From Arenicellales bacterium (GTDB lineage Bacteria; Pseudomonadota; Gammaproteobacteria; Arenicellales; JAJDZL01): DNA of 64,000 bases. This document shows, piece by piece, positions 45,839 to 54,958 of the stretch. Positions within the stretch are counted from its first letter, which is position 1. Every line of letters starts with the position of its first letter. The stretch covers positions 1,234,149-1,298,148 of the forward strand of contig OX638343.1 in NCBI GenBank assembly GCA_951813075.1. Reading direction: 5' to 3'. A program made the translations under genes and the position numbers. The notes beneath the pieces were generated by a model that was not told the DNA's origin, made no database searches, and saw nothing but the letters and a program-made list of their open reading frames with translations.

Positions 45839-46465
45839 ATGACCAAGCAAACCGACCCGCCAAATAGTTCCGTCTCGTTATTCGGAGACTACAGGCAGAT
45901 CAGGAGTAGCGATACACCTGACACGCTTGCACCTGGAAAACTGCGAATGGTTATAACTTATTTGGAGATGAAAAAACCACCGATCTACCCCCATACTTCT
46001 CCACGCGCTGAGAACATATCGATCATTCGCGCATACGAACCAAATGCAGATTTTTATCGGTATCTATATAACGCGGTCGGGAAAGACTGGCTTTGGTATG
46101 AACGAAATCAGATCAGCGACAAGGAACTGGAGAAAATTATCCGCCACCCGAAGGTCCGACTTTATGTGCTCTACCTTAAAGGAACACCCGCCGGATATTG
46201 TGAGCTGGATTTCAGAGTCGATAAACAAGTGGAAATCGCTTACTTTGGACTGATTTCGGAATACACGGGGCGGGGACTTGGAACCTACTTTCTTAAATCG
46301 GCCGTGCAGACGGCGTGGTCGGAAAGTCCTGACCGTGTGTGGGTCCATACCTGCAATTTTGATTCGCCTTATGCCATCGTCACCTACCAGAAAGTGGGAT
46401 TTACGGTTTACAGGCAGAAAGAGGAGATCATCGACGATCCGAGGGTGGATCAGACGACCCTTTAG
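45839..46465 (+). CDS. GNAT-family N-acetyltransferase
   Basis: The 208-residue protein has an acetyl-CoA binding loop LISEYTGRGLGTYFLKSAV and the following VWVHTCNFDSPYAIVTYQKVGF, characteristic of GNAT enzymes. The first 40 residues are low in conservation, so translation may start later, for example near the ATG at 45947. It is divergent from coxG; the 119-base gap holds two short inverted repeats (CTTGAT-ATCAAG near 45742 and GCCGAT-ATCGGC at 45779-45793). The substrate is unknown. Confidence 0.85.
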   Translation: MTKQTDPPNSSVSLFGDYRQIRSSDTPDTLAPGKLRMVITYLEMKKPPIYPHTSPRAENISIIRAYEPNADFYRYLYNAVGKDWLWYERNQISDKELEKIIRHPKVRLYVLYLKGTPAGYCELDFRVDKQVEIAYFGLISEYTGRGLGTYFLKSAVQTAWSESPDRVWVHTCNFDSPYAIVTYQKVGFTVYRQKEEIIDDPRVDQTTL

Positions 46466-46485
46466 ATACTAAAGCTTCCTGTCCG

Positions 46486-47784
46486 CTATCGGTATTCCAG
46501 CTTTACCGGTAGCCCGTCGCGCGGTTGCAGGACAATTCGGCCGACGGGCTGAGCTACATAATCATCCGGCGCTCGAAGTCGCCAGCGCTGGGCGACGGAA
46601 ACCAGAATCAAATGGGCCTCCTGCAAAGAAAATTTCGCCCCGATGCAAATTCTCGGCCCGCCACCAAATGGCAGATAGGCAAATCTGTGTCGACCCGTGT
46701 TGTTATCCGGCGCAAAGCGTTGCGGAAGAAAGGCTTCAGGTTGATCCCATAAATCCGGAGCGCGGTGAATTTGCTGAATATCGATTTCCACCACTGAGTT
46801 TTCAGGAATCTTTGTCCCATTAATCTCATCTCGCGAAATCGCTTGACGGGAGATGATGGGAACGACTGGATAAAATCGCATGGTTTCCTGGACCACCTGC
46901 AAGCAGTACGGTAGATTTTCCAAGTCTGACAGTTCAGGCATCCGACCATTCAACACTGTGTCAATTTCCCGGTGCAATTTGGCTTCAACTTCCGGATGAA
47001 CGTGCAGCGCATAAAACACCCAGGTCAGCGCGGTAGCGGTCGTTTCAAAGCCAGCGATGAAATACGACCGAACCTCATCCTTCAATTGGGAGACTGTCAG
47101 AGTGCTGCAAGTCGTTTCGTCGACCGCTGACATCAGCAACCCAAGCAAGTCTCGTTTTTGCTCACCGCTTTGACGTCGCTCGAAAATTATTTCCCCGGCC
47201 GCATCATCAAGTAGTTTTCTGGACGAACGCAAACGAAGGTTTGAAATTCGGGGAACCCAGGTCGGCATGCCAAGAATATCCATCATCCTAATTCGTACCC
47301 GGGCAAACTTGCGAACCACATCCGCGATTTCGGTGTGGAATCTTTCATCATTTTCTCTGGAAAACATCGCTCTCATGATGATTCTCAGTGTCACATCGGA
47401 CATTTCGGACAGGACATTGATCGTTCGGTTCTTTTGCGAAATTCGATCCCACTTTTTCAATAAACGATCCGCTTCGGCAATCATCAGCGGGGCAAACCCC
47501 TCGACATTCTTTACAGAAAACGCCGGCGCAGCAAGACGGCGCTGAAGACGCCACCTTTCGCCTTCACTGGTGAACAGAGCATGTTTGCCAAGTGGCGGTT
47601 CAAGCAACAATCGTGTCATGAGCGACTTTCGATAATTCTGAGAGTTGTCCAGCAAGATGTGTTGAACGACTTGCGGGTCGGAAGTCATTGCCCAAACACG
47701 CAACCAGCTGCGGTTGAATTGAAGTCTGTCCCGATTGATATCTTGCGTTTCTATAGAATATTTTTTGGATGAGATTTGATTCAC
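46486..47784 (-). CDS. Cytochrome P450, N-terminally short
   Basis: The 432-residue protein has the I-helix AGFETTATALTW, the ExxR motif QETMRFYP and the haem-binding loop FGGGPRICIGAKF, so it should be a working monooxygenase core of the CYP4/CYP102-like bacterial type. Translation starts at GTG (47784) and an in-frame TAG directly precedes it. The first recognisable family residues (RLQFNRSWLRVWAMTSDPQVV) come about 20 residues in. Usual relatives have some 30-50 more residues before this, covering the entry region. It may be naturally short or truncated. No ferredoxin gene is adjacent. It is convergent with the acetyltransferase gene. Confidence 0.9.
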   Translation of the reverse strand: MNQISSKKYSIETQDINRDRLQFNRSWLRVWAMTSDPQVVQHILLDNSQNYRKSLMTRLLLEPPLGKHALFTSEGERWRLQRRLAAPAFSVKNVEGFAPLMIAEADRLLKKWDRISQKNRTINVLSEMSDVTLRIIMRAMFSRENDERFHTEIADVVRKFARVRIRMMDILGMPTWVPRISNLRLRSSRKLLDDAAGEIIFERRQSGEQKRDLLGLLMSAVDETTCSTLTVSQLKDEVRSYFIAGFETTATALTWVFYALHVHPEVEAKLHREIDTVLNGRMPELSDLENLPYCLQVVQETMRFYPVVPIISRQAISRDEINGTKIPENSVVEIDIQQIHRAPDLWDQPEAFLPQRFAPDNNTGRHRFAYLPFGGGPRICIGAKFSLQEAHLILVSVAQRWRLRAPDDYVAQPVGRIVLQPRDGLPVKLEYR

Positions 47785-48296
47785 CTACGAGAACAACATT
47801 TTTGGCTTGATCTGTGCCGGACGATTACCGCACCCTACCCGACTCCGAATATAGACGATGGAATTTTCGAGATCGTGGTCACGTCAGCCGACTTTACAAA
47901 AAGAATTCGTAGTTACTTGGTTAAAGTCCCATCAAGACCCATGACATCGGAATTCATCCGCACCACCTGAACTTTGACATCGGGCTCGCAATTCGGACTC
48001 CTGCAACTTTGCTGGACGTCTGAATCTCGCTTCCCAACTGATTGTCGACACGAGTTAAATTTTACCACCGCGGCATTTCTTCACTTTCAGTCAATCCAAG
48101 CGCTCATGCCACTTTCGGCTAATGCTGGTCGCTCAAATTATCTTCGTGGGGCGATTTGATACAATCAAACAGAATGTAGTGGATTTCGCTGAATATCAAA
48201 ATGCTGAATTTCTGTCGCCCTTCGAATTGAATTGCTTTATTTGCGGTATTGATTCGTAGTTGAGGTCAGAACCTGCGCTTTAAGAAAGGAGTTATT
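47785..48296. other. Spacer upstream of the ion-channel operon
   Basis: No gene is recognised, including no missing 5' part of the P450 in any minus-strand frame. The right end carries the AAGGAG ribosome-binding site (48286-48291) of the MscS-like gene. Confidence 0.45.
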
Positions 48297-49136
48297 ATGG
48301 ATAAGCTTTACGATTGGACTACGCCTCTTCTGACTGCCGCTATCGACTGGTTCGAAAGATTCATTGATTACCTGCCCAATCTGGTCGGCGCCATTTTCCT
48401 GCTTCTTCTGGGATGGTTAGTCTCCCGAATAGTAAGAACTATTGTGGTCAGACTGGTTAAAGGTTTAGATCGATTTTCGGGGAAGGTCAAATTTCTTGGA
48501 GCCGACTCCAGTTCAACACTTAGCGTATCGTCTGCAAATTTCATTGGAAGCATTCTTTACTGGTTTACATTTCTGATTTTCGTAACGTCGGCAGCCAGTC
48601 TGTTGGGAATGAATATGTTTGCTGGCTGGCTCAATAAATTAGTTGACTATCTGCCAAACATCCTTTCAGGTGTGTTGATCGTCGGCGCTGGCGTCATTTT
48701 CAGCAACTTGATCTATCAGGCTGTTCTCACGGCAAGTGTCGGCATAAGCGACTCGCAACGCACGATAATTGCCCGGGGGGCACAAATTCTGGTTCTTCTG
48801 ATGCTGGTTCTAATCGGTGTCAACCAGATCGGGATCGATATCACCGTCATTGTTATTGTGATGTCGGTTGGAATCGGTGCCCTGGTCGGCGGGCTGTCAA
48901 TCGCATTCAGTCTTGGTGCCAGAACTTTAGTCAGCAATCTGATCGGTATACGCTATCTGAATCCCGACTATCGGGTTGGTGAACTGATCCGAGTTGGTGA
49001 ATATGAGGGAACGGTTTTGGAAATCACTTCTGTCTCAATCGTACTGGACGGTGAGCAAGGCCGTGTGACAATTCCAGCTCGCATTCTGTCCGAGCAGCCA
49101 AGCATCTTGGTCAAGCGGGAGAGCAACAATGTCTGA
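48297..49136 (+). CDS. MscS-like mechanosensitive channel with conserved TM-helix repeats
   Basis: The 279-residue membrane protein contains two conserved TM-helix repeats (YLPNLVGAIFLLLLGWLVSRIV and YLPNILSGVLIVGAGVIFSNLI), another membrane pair and an MscS-type pore helix region (IGALVGGLSIAFSLGARTLVSNLIGI). A short beta domain (GELIRVGEYEGTVLEITSVS) follows, and the large C-terminal cage domain of MscS is missing. AAGGAG stands five bases before the ATG. It overlaps the next gene by eight bases, forming a three-gene operon with two MgtE-related genes. Confidence 0.88.
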   Translation: MDKLYDWTTPLLTAAIDWFERFIDYLPNLVGAIFLLLLGWLVSRIVRTIVVRLVKGLDRFSGKVKFLGADSSSTLSVSSANFIGSILYWFTFLIFVTSAASLLGMNMFAGWLNKLVDYLPNILSGVLIVGAGVIFSNLIYQAVLTASVGISDSQRTIIARGAQILVLLMLVLIGVNQIGIDITVIVIVMSVGIGALVGGLSIAFSLGARTLVSNLIGIRYLNPDYRVGELIRVGEYEGTVLEITSVSIVLDGEQGRVTIPARILSEQPSILVKRESNNV

Positions 49137-49986
49137 ACGCATGCAGTTTGTAAAGTATTTCATTGAGTCCCAGAGTCAGGATGCAGCGAGAGCAATCGAA
49201 GAACTGCCCGCTGACATCATGGGGAGTCTCCTTGAGGAATTACCGGATGCTACCGCACTCACCGCATTGACCGCAATGCTGCCCTACCGCGCATCGGTCG
49301 GAATTCGCGCCCTCGACCCATCAACAGCAATCAGTTATCTTTCCAGACTGCCCCCCAATAGTGCGGCTTCAATGCTGAGATGTATCGACAAGGAGCGACG
49401 CGATGAGTTGATTCGCCAACTACCGAAACCCAAGTCTCTGCTCATTGCAATGACGATGAATTACTCGCAACAACTTGTCGGCGCATGGATGGACCCGGAT
49501 ATTAAACCGCTACCGGTGAATACCACGGTAGCTGATGCGCGCAATCGAATTGAGTCGCAGAGCCAAAAATACAACATTGCATTTACAGTCAACAGCGATC
49601 AGACCATCCAAGGTGCTGTTTCCGTGGTAGACCTTCTGCAGTATCCCGACGAATACACTTTGATCACGACGCTGATCCAAGAAGGTGTTGGTGCAATATC
49701 CGCATCATCCAGACTGAAACGGGCGATCCACGATAGCCGATGGGGCAGCAGTGAGGTGCTGCCAGTTGTCGATCGACAAAACAAGCTGATCGGCGCTATT
49801 CGTTTCATCGATCTGATAACAGCACTCAACAGCCAAGAGGAAAGCGAACGTAAGAATGTTGGTAATGTCGAATTTCTTGGATTCACCGAGTCCTACTATG
49901 TTGGTCTGGCAAATCTTGTTTCCATGACATTAGCCAGCAATTACCAAAACAAGGAGTCAATCTCATCGGAGGACTTACTGAAATGA
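49129..49986 (+). CDS. Soluble MgtE_N-CBS domain protein
   Basis: The 285-residue protein has the superhelical MgtE N-domain (AARAIEELPADIMGSLLEELP, then ALDPSTAISYLSRLPPNSAA) followed by CBS-type segments (VNSDQTIQGAVSVVDLL and VLPVVDRQNKLIGAIRFIDLI). The MgtE membrane domain is absent. In MgtE these domains sense Mg2+ and ATP and close the pore. As a free protein between an MscS-like channel and a full MgtE it is probably a regulatory partner. This is inference from domain content and overlapping genes. Confidence 0.85.
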   Translation: MSERMQFVKYFIESQSQDAARAIEELPADIMGSLLEELPDATALTALTAMLPYRASVGIRALDPSTAISYLSRLPPNSAASMLRCIDKERRDELIRQLPKPKSLLIAMTMNYSQQLVGAWMDPDIKPLPVNTTVADARNRIESQSQKYNIAFTVNSDQTIQGAVSVVDLLQYPDEYTLITTLIQEGVGAISASSRLKRAIHDSRWGSSEVLPVVDRQNKLIGAIRFIDLITALNSQEESERKNVGNVEFLGFTESYYVGLANLVSMTLASNYQNKESISSEDLLK

Positions 49987-51302
49987 ACGCGAATCAAAAT
50001 GTGGAAACAGCGCTGGCAGCTCTGACGGAGAAATTTTTCAAGGAAGCGCCCAGCAGCGCAGCGTACAGACTAGAGACCATCACTGACGAAGCGGCTGCGG
50101 AAATCTTGCAGCGAATTCCGGTTGCAACAGCATCAGCAGTTTGGGAGATGCTCAATCCTCATAATGGTGCACAAATTCTTCATCACCTCCCAGTTGAAAT
50201 CGCCAGTGAGGTTCTTTCTGGCATCGACCCAGGACGAGCATCGTCCATTCTCGCGTTGGCAGACCCGCGGACAAAAGAATCTGTTCTTTCCAAGGTTGAT
50301 GAACCAACAGCAAACAGAATAAGCGAATTGATCGACTATCCACACGACAGTGCCGGCGGTCTTATGGATTCACGCGTGCTGACATTTCGCGGTGAAACGA
50401 CAGTGCAAGAGGCAAAACATATTCTCCGCAATGCAGGACTGCGAACTCCGGTGAACGAACTGCGGATTGTCGATGATCATCGCATGTTCAGATCGCTTGT
50501 TGATATCAAGGATTTCGCTCTGGCCGAACCGTTAACCAGATTGGACAGTATTGCGAAAGGCATTGAAGCAGTTGTGAAGCCAATGACCACTCGGGAAGAG
50601 ATCATCGAAAAAATGGAAGAGTTTCGACTGGAAGAACTTACTGTGATCGACGATGACGGACGTATTGTAGGCGTCATCCGATATGCCACACTGATGGATA
50701 CCCTCAAGGAAAGTGTGTCACTTGACATTCAGACCATGGTCGGTGCAAGTAAAGACGAAACTGCCAATTCCAGTATCGGGTTCGCGGTTCGGAAGCGAAT
50801 GCCTTGGCTTCAGATCAATTTGCTGACCGCTTTTCTGGCTGCGTCTGTGGTGGGATTATTTGAAGGGACAATTGCAAAATTCACCGCGCTGGCTGTACTG
50901 CTACCGGTTGTCGCCGGACAGTCGGGTAATGCCGGTGCACAAGCACTGGCTGTCACTATGCGCGGCCTTTCTTTACGCGAAGTGAATCTGCGAGACTGGC
51001 TTAAATTGGCCATCAAGGAAGGTAACGTCGGATTCTGGAATGGAATTTGCATTGCAATCGTGTGCGGAATCGGTGTCTATCTCTGGAGTGGAACCTTCGG
51101 ACTGGTTTTGGTGATCGTATCGTCGATGATCATCAGCATGGTACTGGCTGGACTTGCCGGTGCCTTGATTCCCATGGGACTGATGCGAATAGGACAGGAT
51201 CCGGCGGTCGCATCCTCAATAGTTCTGACGACTGTCACGGATATCGCAGGATTTTTCTCGTTTCTGGGTATTGCGACTCTTTTGGCAGCAATGCTGGTCT
51301 GA
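49983..51302 (+). CDS. mgtE: Magnesium transporter MgtE
   Basis: The 439-residue protein has the full MgtE order: N-domain (ILQRIPVATASAVWEMLNP), CBS pair (DSAGGLMDSRVLTFRGETT, VIDDDGRIVGVIRYATLMD), then a membrane domain with about five helices beginning RKRMPWLQINLL, including VLLPVVAGQSGNAGAQALAVT, which lines the Mg2+ pore. Its ATG overlaps the preceding stop as ATGA. It imports Mg2+ across the inner membrane. Confidence 0.93.
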   Translation: MNANQNVETALAALTEKFFKEAPSSAAYRLETITDEAAAEILQRIPVATASAVWEMLNPHNGAQILHHLPVEIASEVLSGIDPGRASSILALADPRTKESVLSKVDEPTANRISELIDYPHDSAGGLMDSRVLTFRGETTVQEAKHILRNAGLRTPVNELRIVDDHRMFRSLVDIKDFALAEPLTRLDSIAKGIEAVVKPMTTREEIIEKMEEFRLEELTVIDDDGRIVGVIRYATLMDTLKESVSLDIQTMVGASKDETANSSIGFAVRKRMPWLQINLLTAFLAASVVGLFEGTIAKFTALAVLLPVVAGQSGNAGAQALAVTMRGLSLREVNLRDWLKLAIKEGNVGFWNGICIAIVCGIGVYLWSGTFGLVLVIVSSMIISMVLAGLAGALIPMGLMRIGQDPAVASSIVLTTVTDIAGFFSFLGIATLLAAMLV

Positions 51303-51369
51303 CATCGTTGTCGAAACCCGCCAACTGACTCAGCAGTCGAACCTGAAAGCAACCCGGTTCTCTGCGATT

Positions 51370-52299
51370 TCAGGTATTGGGATGAAATATTTGGCCGATG
51401 CAGGCTGGGGCGTTCAACTTGACGCGAGTCGAATGGCGGGAAATGAGCACCAAAACCAATATGGTCACCAGATACGGTAGCATTGATAGGATCTGGGCGG
51501 GAATCTGAACTCCAATACCCTGCAGATGCAATTGCAGAATGGTCACCGAACCGAAAAGGTAGGCACCAATGATGACACGGCCCGGTTTCCACGTCGCAAA
51601 TACGACAATAGCAAGAGCAATCCAACCGCGCCCGGCTGTCATATGCTCAACCCACATGGGCGTGTAAGACAATGAAAGAAACGCTCCGCCGAGCCCTGCC
51701 ATTGCTCCACCAAACATGACAGCCAGAAAGCGGATCTTGACGACCGCATATCCGATTGAATGCGCTGCGTCGTGCGATTCACCCACGGCACGAAGCACCA
51801 GACCCGGTTTCGTATGATTCAGAAACCAGTGCACGGCAAATGCCATTATCACAGATAGATAAATCAGCACATCCTGTGAGAACAACAAGGGTCCCAAAAG
51901 GGGTATATCACTTAGAAACGGCAGACTGAGAGTCGGTAACTTCTCAATCGGCAGGCCGATGAAGGGAATTCCAATCAGTGAACTCAAGCCGATTCCAAAC
52001 AATGTAAGAGCCAGGCCCGATGCAACCTGATTGGCCAGAAATATCAGGGTAAGCAACCCGAACAACATTGACATCAGGACACCTCCGACAGCACCAGCGA
52101 TTATTCCAAGCATCCAGCTGCCTGATGTCAGGGCACCGACAAAAGCACAGACCGCACCGATCAGCATCATACCTTCGACACCGAGATTGAGTACGCCGGA
52201 CTTCTCCGCCACCAGTTCCCCAGTTGCCGCAAGCAATAGCGGTGTCGCCGCACTGACAACAGTCAGCATGATCAGTTCAACGGTAGTGATCGCTTCCAT
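51370..52299 (-). CDS. Nucleoside/purine-type ABC transporter permease 2
   Basis: The 309-residue membrane protein belongs to the BPD_transp_2 family used by nucleoside and purine importers (NupQ/YufQ type): ELVAEKSGVLNLGVEGMMLIGA near residue 30 and AVGESHDAAHSIGYAVVKIRFLAV. It is the last gene of the leftward purine operon; the initiating ATG touches the stop of the other permease gene. It should import a purine or nucleoside for the xanthine pathway encoded upstream. Confidence 0.85.
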   Translation of the reverse strand: MEAITTVELIMLTVVSAATPLLLAATGELVAEKSGVLNLGVEGMMLIGAVCAFVGALTSGSWMLGIIAGAVGGVLMSMLFGLLTLIFLANQVASGLALTLFGIGLSSLIGIPFIGLPIEKLPTLSLPFLSDIPLLGPLLFSQDVLIYLSVIMAFAVHWFLNHTKPGLVLRAVGESHDAAHSIGYAVVKIRFLAVMFGGAMAGLGGAFLSLSYTPMWVEHMTAGRGWIALAIVVFATWKPGRVIIGAYLFGSVTILQLHLQGIGVQIPAQILSMLPYLVTILVLVLISRHSTRVKLNAPACIGQIFHPNT

Positions 52300-53387
52300 C
52301 AGTCAGTCCTCGCCCGATCAAATTTGCGCGAAGTGCGCCATTCGACCCGGTAGTTGATAAGCAAATCACTCGCCAGCAAGAAGAAAAGCAGCATTCCCTG
52401 AAACACTCCGGCAATTCCAAGTGGCAACCCCATCTTGATCTGAACAAATTCCCCACCAAGGTAAGAAAGCGCCAATACCAGACTGGCGAACAGAATTCCT
52501 ATTGGATGCAGCCGACCGAGAAAGGCGACGATTATGGCGGAAAAACCATAACCCGGTGAAATGATCGGTTGCAGCTGACCGATCGGCCCAGCCACTTCGA
52601 TTATTCCAGCCAAACCAGCCAGACCACCGGCACCGAGCAAGACATACCAAATCACCCGGTTGAAATGAATTCCTGTGTAGCGCGCAGCATTGGGCGCGAG
52701 ACCCGCAACCCTGACCTGAAATCCAGCGACCGTTCTCGAAAACAGTAGCCACACCGATAGCACTACCAATAGCGCGATGATTGTTCCACCATGCAATCGT
52801 GTTCCACTAAGTATGCCGGGAATCACGGCCGCATCCTGAAAAACTACAGATTCTGGGAAATTGTAACCGCCCGGGTCACGCCACGGTCCGTGCACCAGTG
52901 TGCTCAAAACCAGTACAGCAACGTAGACCAATAACAGGCTCGTCAGAATTTCATTTGTATTCATTTTTGTTTTCAGGAAAGCAGGTATGGATGCCCAAGC
53001 CATGCCTCCCAGAACACCAAGAACAAGCATCGCCGGCAGCATCAGCGCATTGTCTGATTCCGGAAAATAGACAGGTAATGCACTTCCCACGATTGCTCCG
53101 ATGGTCAGCTGTCCTTCTGCACCGATATTCCAGACATTGGCTCTGAATCCCATCGATAATCCGACCGCGATCATTGCCAGCGGAGCCGCTTTTATAAACA
53201 GTTCGCTGACACCGTACAAATCACTGATTGGTGCCAGAAAGAAAGTGTAAAGACTCTTCAATGGCGGGTAACCAAGAAGTGAAAAGACGACACAACCGGC
53301 AATCAGGCTCAAAACCAAAGCTATGATCGGTGTCAGCCATGTCATCAACCGAGAATGTGTCTGTCTGGCTACCAGTCTAATTGGCAT
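52299..53387 (-). CDS. Nucleoside/purine-type ABC transporter permease 1
   Basis: The 362-residue membrane protein (NupP/YufP type) shows GFRANVWNIGAEGQLTIGAI, ILTSLLLVYVAVLVL and YGFSAIIVAFLGRLHPIGILF. The ATG at 53387 was chosen; it overlaps the ATPase gene by 11 bases, while the longer frame to 53492 would extend further into it. Together with the other permease it forms the channel. Confidence 0.85.
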   Translation of the reverse strand: MPIRLVARQTHSRLMTWLTPIIALVLSLIAGCVVFSLLGYPPLKSLYTFFLAPISDLYGVSELFIKAAPLAMIAVGLSMGFRANVWNIGAEGQLTIGAIVGSALPVYFPESDNALMLPAMLVLGVLGGMAWASIPAFLKTKMNTNEILTSLLLVYVAVLVLSTLVHGPWRDPGGYNFPESVVFQDAAVIPGILSGTRLHGGTIIALLVVLSVWLLFSRTVAGFQVRVAGLAPNAARYTGIHFNRVIWYVLLGAGGLAGLAGIIEVAGPIGQLQPIISPGYGFSAIIVAFLGRLHPIGILFASLVLALSYLGGEFVQIKMGLPLGIAGVFQGMLLFFLLASDLLINYRVEWRTSRKFDRARTD

Positions 53388-54915
53388 TCCCCACATCCTG
53401 ATTGAGTTCGACCTGAGCCCCACCCATAAGTAAACCAATTGACTGTGCTGTAAGGCTGGAAACCGAATAGGATTCGGACAATTGACCTGCAAACATCACC
53501 GAAATTCGATCACACAATGCCATCAGTTCATCCAAGTCTTGTGAAATCACAATAACCGCGGCACCATTTTCAGCGAGATCAAGTAGGGATTGATGAATGG
53601 CAGCCTGTGAACCTGCATCGATCCCCCAGGTGGGTTGTGACGCAATCATGACCGCAGGATACTGAAGGATTTCGCGGCCCATCAGGAATTTTTGTAGATT
53701 ACCACCTGACAGACTGCTTGCGTCAACGTGAATACCCGAATGTCTGACGTCGAACTCATCGCAGATTTTTTGTGAATAGCTGCGTGCGTTGGAGAAATGC
53801 ATCAACAGATTTTTACTCAATCCATACTTTTCGTGGCCGCTTAAAAATACATTCTCGGTCAGCGACATGTTGCCAACGACACCATGTCCCAGCCGTTCCT
53901 CTGGAACGCTCGCCAGACCCAAGTCCCGTCTTGCCTGCACGCCCGCTCGGCCGCAATCCACATTGTCAATACTCACTGCTGAATCCTGATCAGCCAACAC
54001 CTCACCGGACAGCATTCCCAAAAGTTCTGTCTGTCCATTGCCCGCGACGCCCGCGATACCGAAAACCTCACCTGTGCGAACGTCAAAACTGATGTCTTTC
54101 AGCGAAATATTGCGCTCACTTTCTGCCGCACGGCAAAGGTTTCGCACTGAAAACACAACTTGACCGGTTTTTTTCGCTTTCGCGGTAGGCGGCTTCAACG
54201 ATCTACCGATCATCAATTCAGCGAGTTCCTTGGTGTCAACCTGCGTTGGATCGCATTGCGTGACGACCTTGCCCTGACGAAGAATGGTGGCGTGGTGACA
54301 GAGTACGCGGATTTCTTCAAGCTTATGGCTGATATACAGAACTGCACAACCCTGGTCGGCCAGTCTTCTCAGAACCGTAAACAATTTGTCTGCTTCCTGC
54401 GGAGTCAGAACCGATGTCGGCTCATCCATAATCAGAAGTTTGGGAGACTGAAGCAGGCAACGCACAATCTCAACGCGTTGACGTTCACCGACCGACAATG
54501 AGAACACATCGCGATCGGGGTCTAATTCCAGACCGTAAGCATCGGAAACGGAACGGATCTCATCGGAAAGTTCCACCCCTTTTTTTCTTGACGTGACAGC
54601 CAGTTCAATATTCTCGCGAACTGTCATCGCCTCAAAGAGTGAAAAATGCTGAAAAACCATGCCAATCCCCATCTGTCGCGCGTGTGCCGGACTCGAGATT
54701 TTCGCCGGTTCACCTTGCCAATAGATAGTACCTGCGTCAGCTGAGTAGTATCCGTAGATAATCTTAACCAAGGTGCTCTTGCCGGCACCATTCTCACCGA
54801 GCAATGCGTGAATGTTGCCCTCGGCGATTTCAAAATCAATCGAGTCGTTTGCGACCACACCAGGGAAAGCTTTGGTTATGCCGCGCATTGACAACAGTGA
54901 ATTGCTCGCGGGCAT
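53377..54915 (-). CDS. Nucleoside/purine-type ABC transporter ATPase (tandem)
   Basis: The 512-residue protein has two fused ATPase domains, as in NupO/YufO. The first has Walker A LLGENGAGKST, signature LSVGERQR and Walker B LIMDEPTSVLTPQEADKLF. The second has a degenerate Walker A (GVAGNGQTELLGMLSGE) and LSGGNLQKFLMGREI. The ATG at 54915 gives the family's usual start. No BmpA-type binding protein occurs in the window, so it must be encoded elsewhere or beyond the operon. Confidence 0.88.
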   Translation of the reverse strand: MPASNSLLSMRGITKAFPGVVANDSIDFEIAEGNIHALLGENGAGKSTLVKIIYGYYSADAGTIYWQGEPAKISSPAHARQMGIGMVFQHFSLFEAMTVRENIELAVTSRKKGVELSDEIRSVSDAYGLELDPDRDVFSLSVGERQRVEIVRCLLQSPKLLIMDEPTSVLTPQEADKLFTVLRRLADQGCAVLYISHKLEEIRVLCHHATILRQGKVVTQCDPTQVDTKELAELMIGRSLKPPTAKAKKTGQVVFSVRNLCRAAESERNISLKDISFDVRTGEVFGIAGVAGNGQTELLGMLSGEVLADQDSAVSIDNVDCGRAGVQARRDLGLASVPEERLGHGVVGNMSLTENVFLSGHEKYGLSKNLLMHFSNARSYSQKICDEFDVRHSGIHVDASSLSGGNLQKFLMGREILQYPAVMIASQPTWGIDAGSQAAIHQSLLDLAENGAAVIVISQDLDELMALCDRISVMFAGQLSESYSVSSLTAQSIGLLMGGAQVELNQDVGNAN

Positions 54916-54958
54916 GGCTATAAACTCATTTGGATCTCGCGTGCGTACGGGAACGGAT

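Noticed and set aside
46485-46513. Imperfect hairpin GCTATCGGTA / TACCGGTAGC between the convergent GNAT and P450 genes as a bidirectional terminator
   Set aside because: It overlaps the P450 stop and last codons, has a mismatch and no T-run, so it is not called as a feature.
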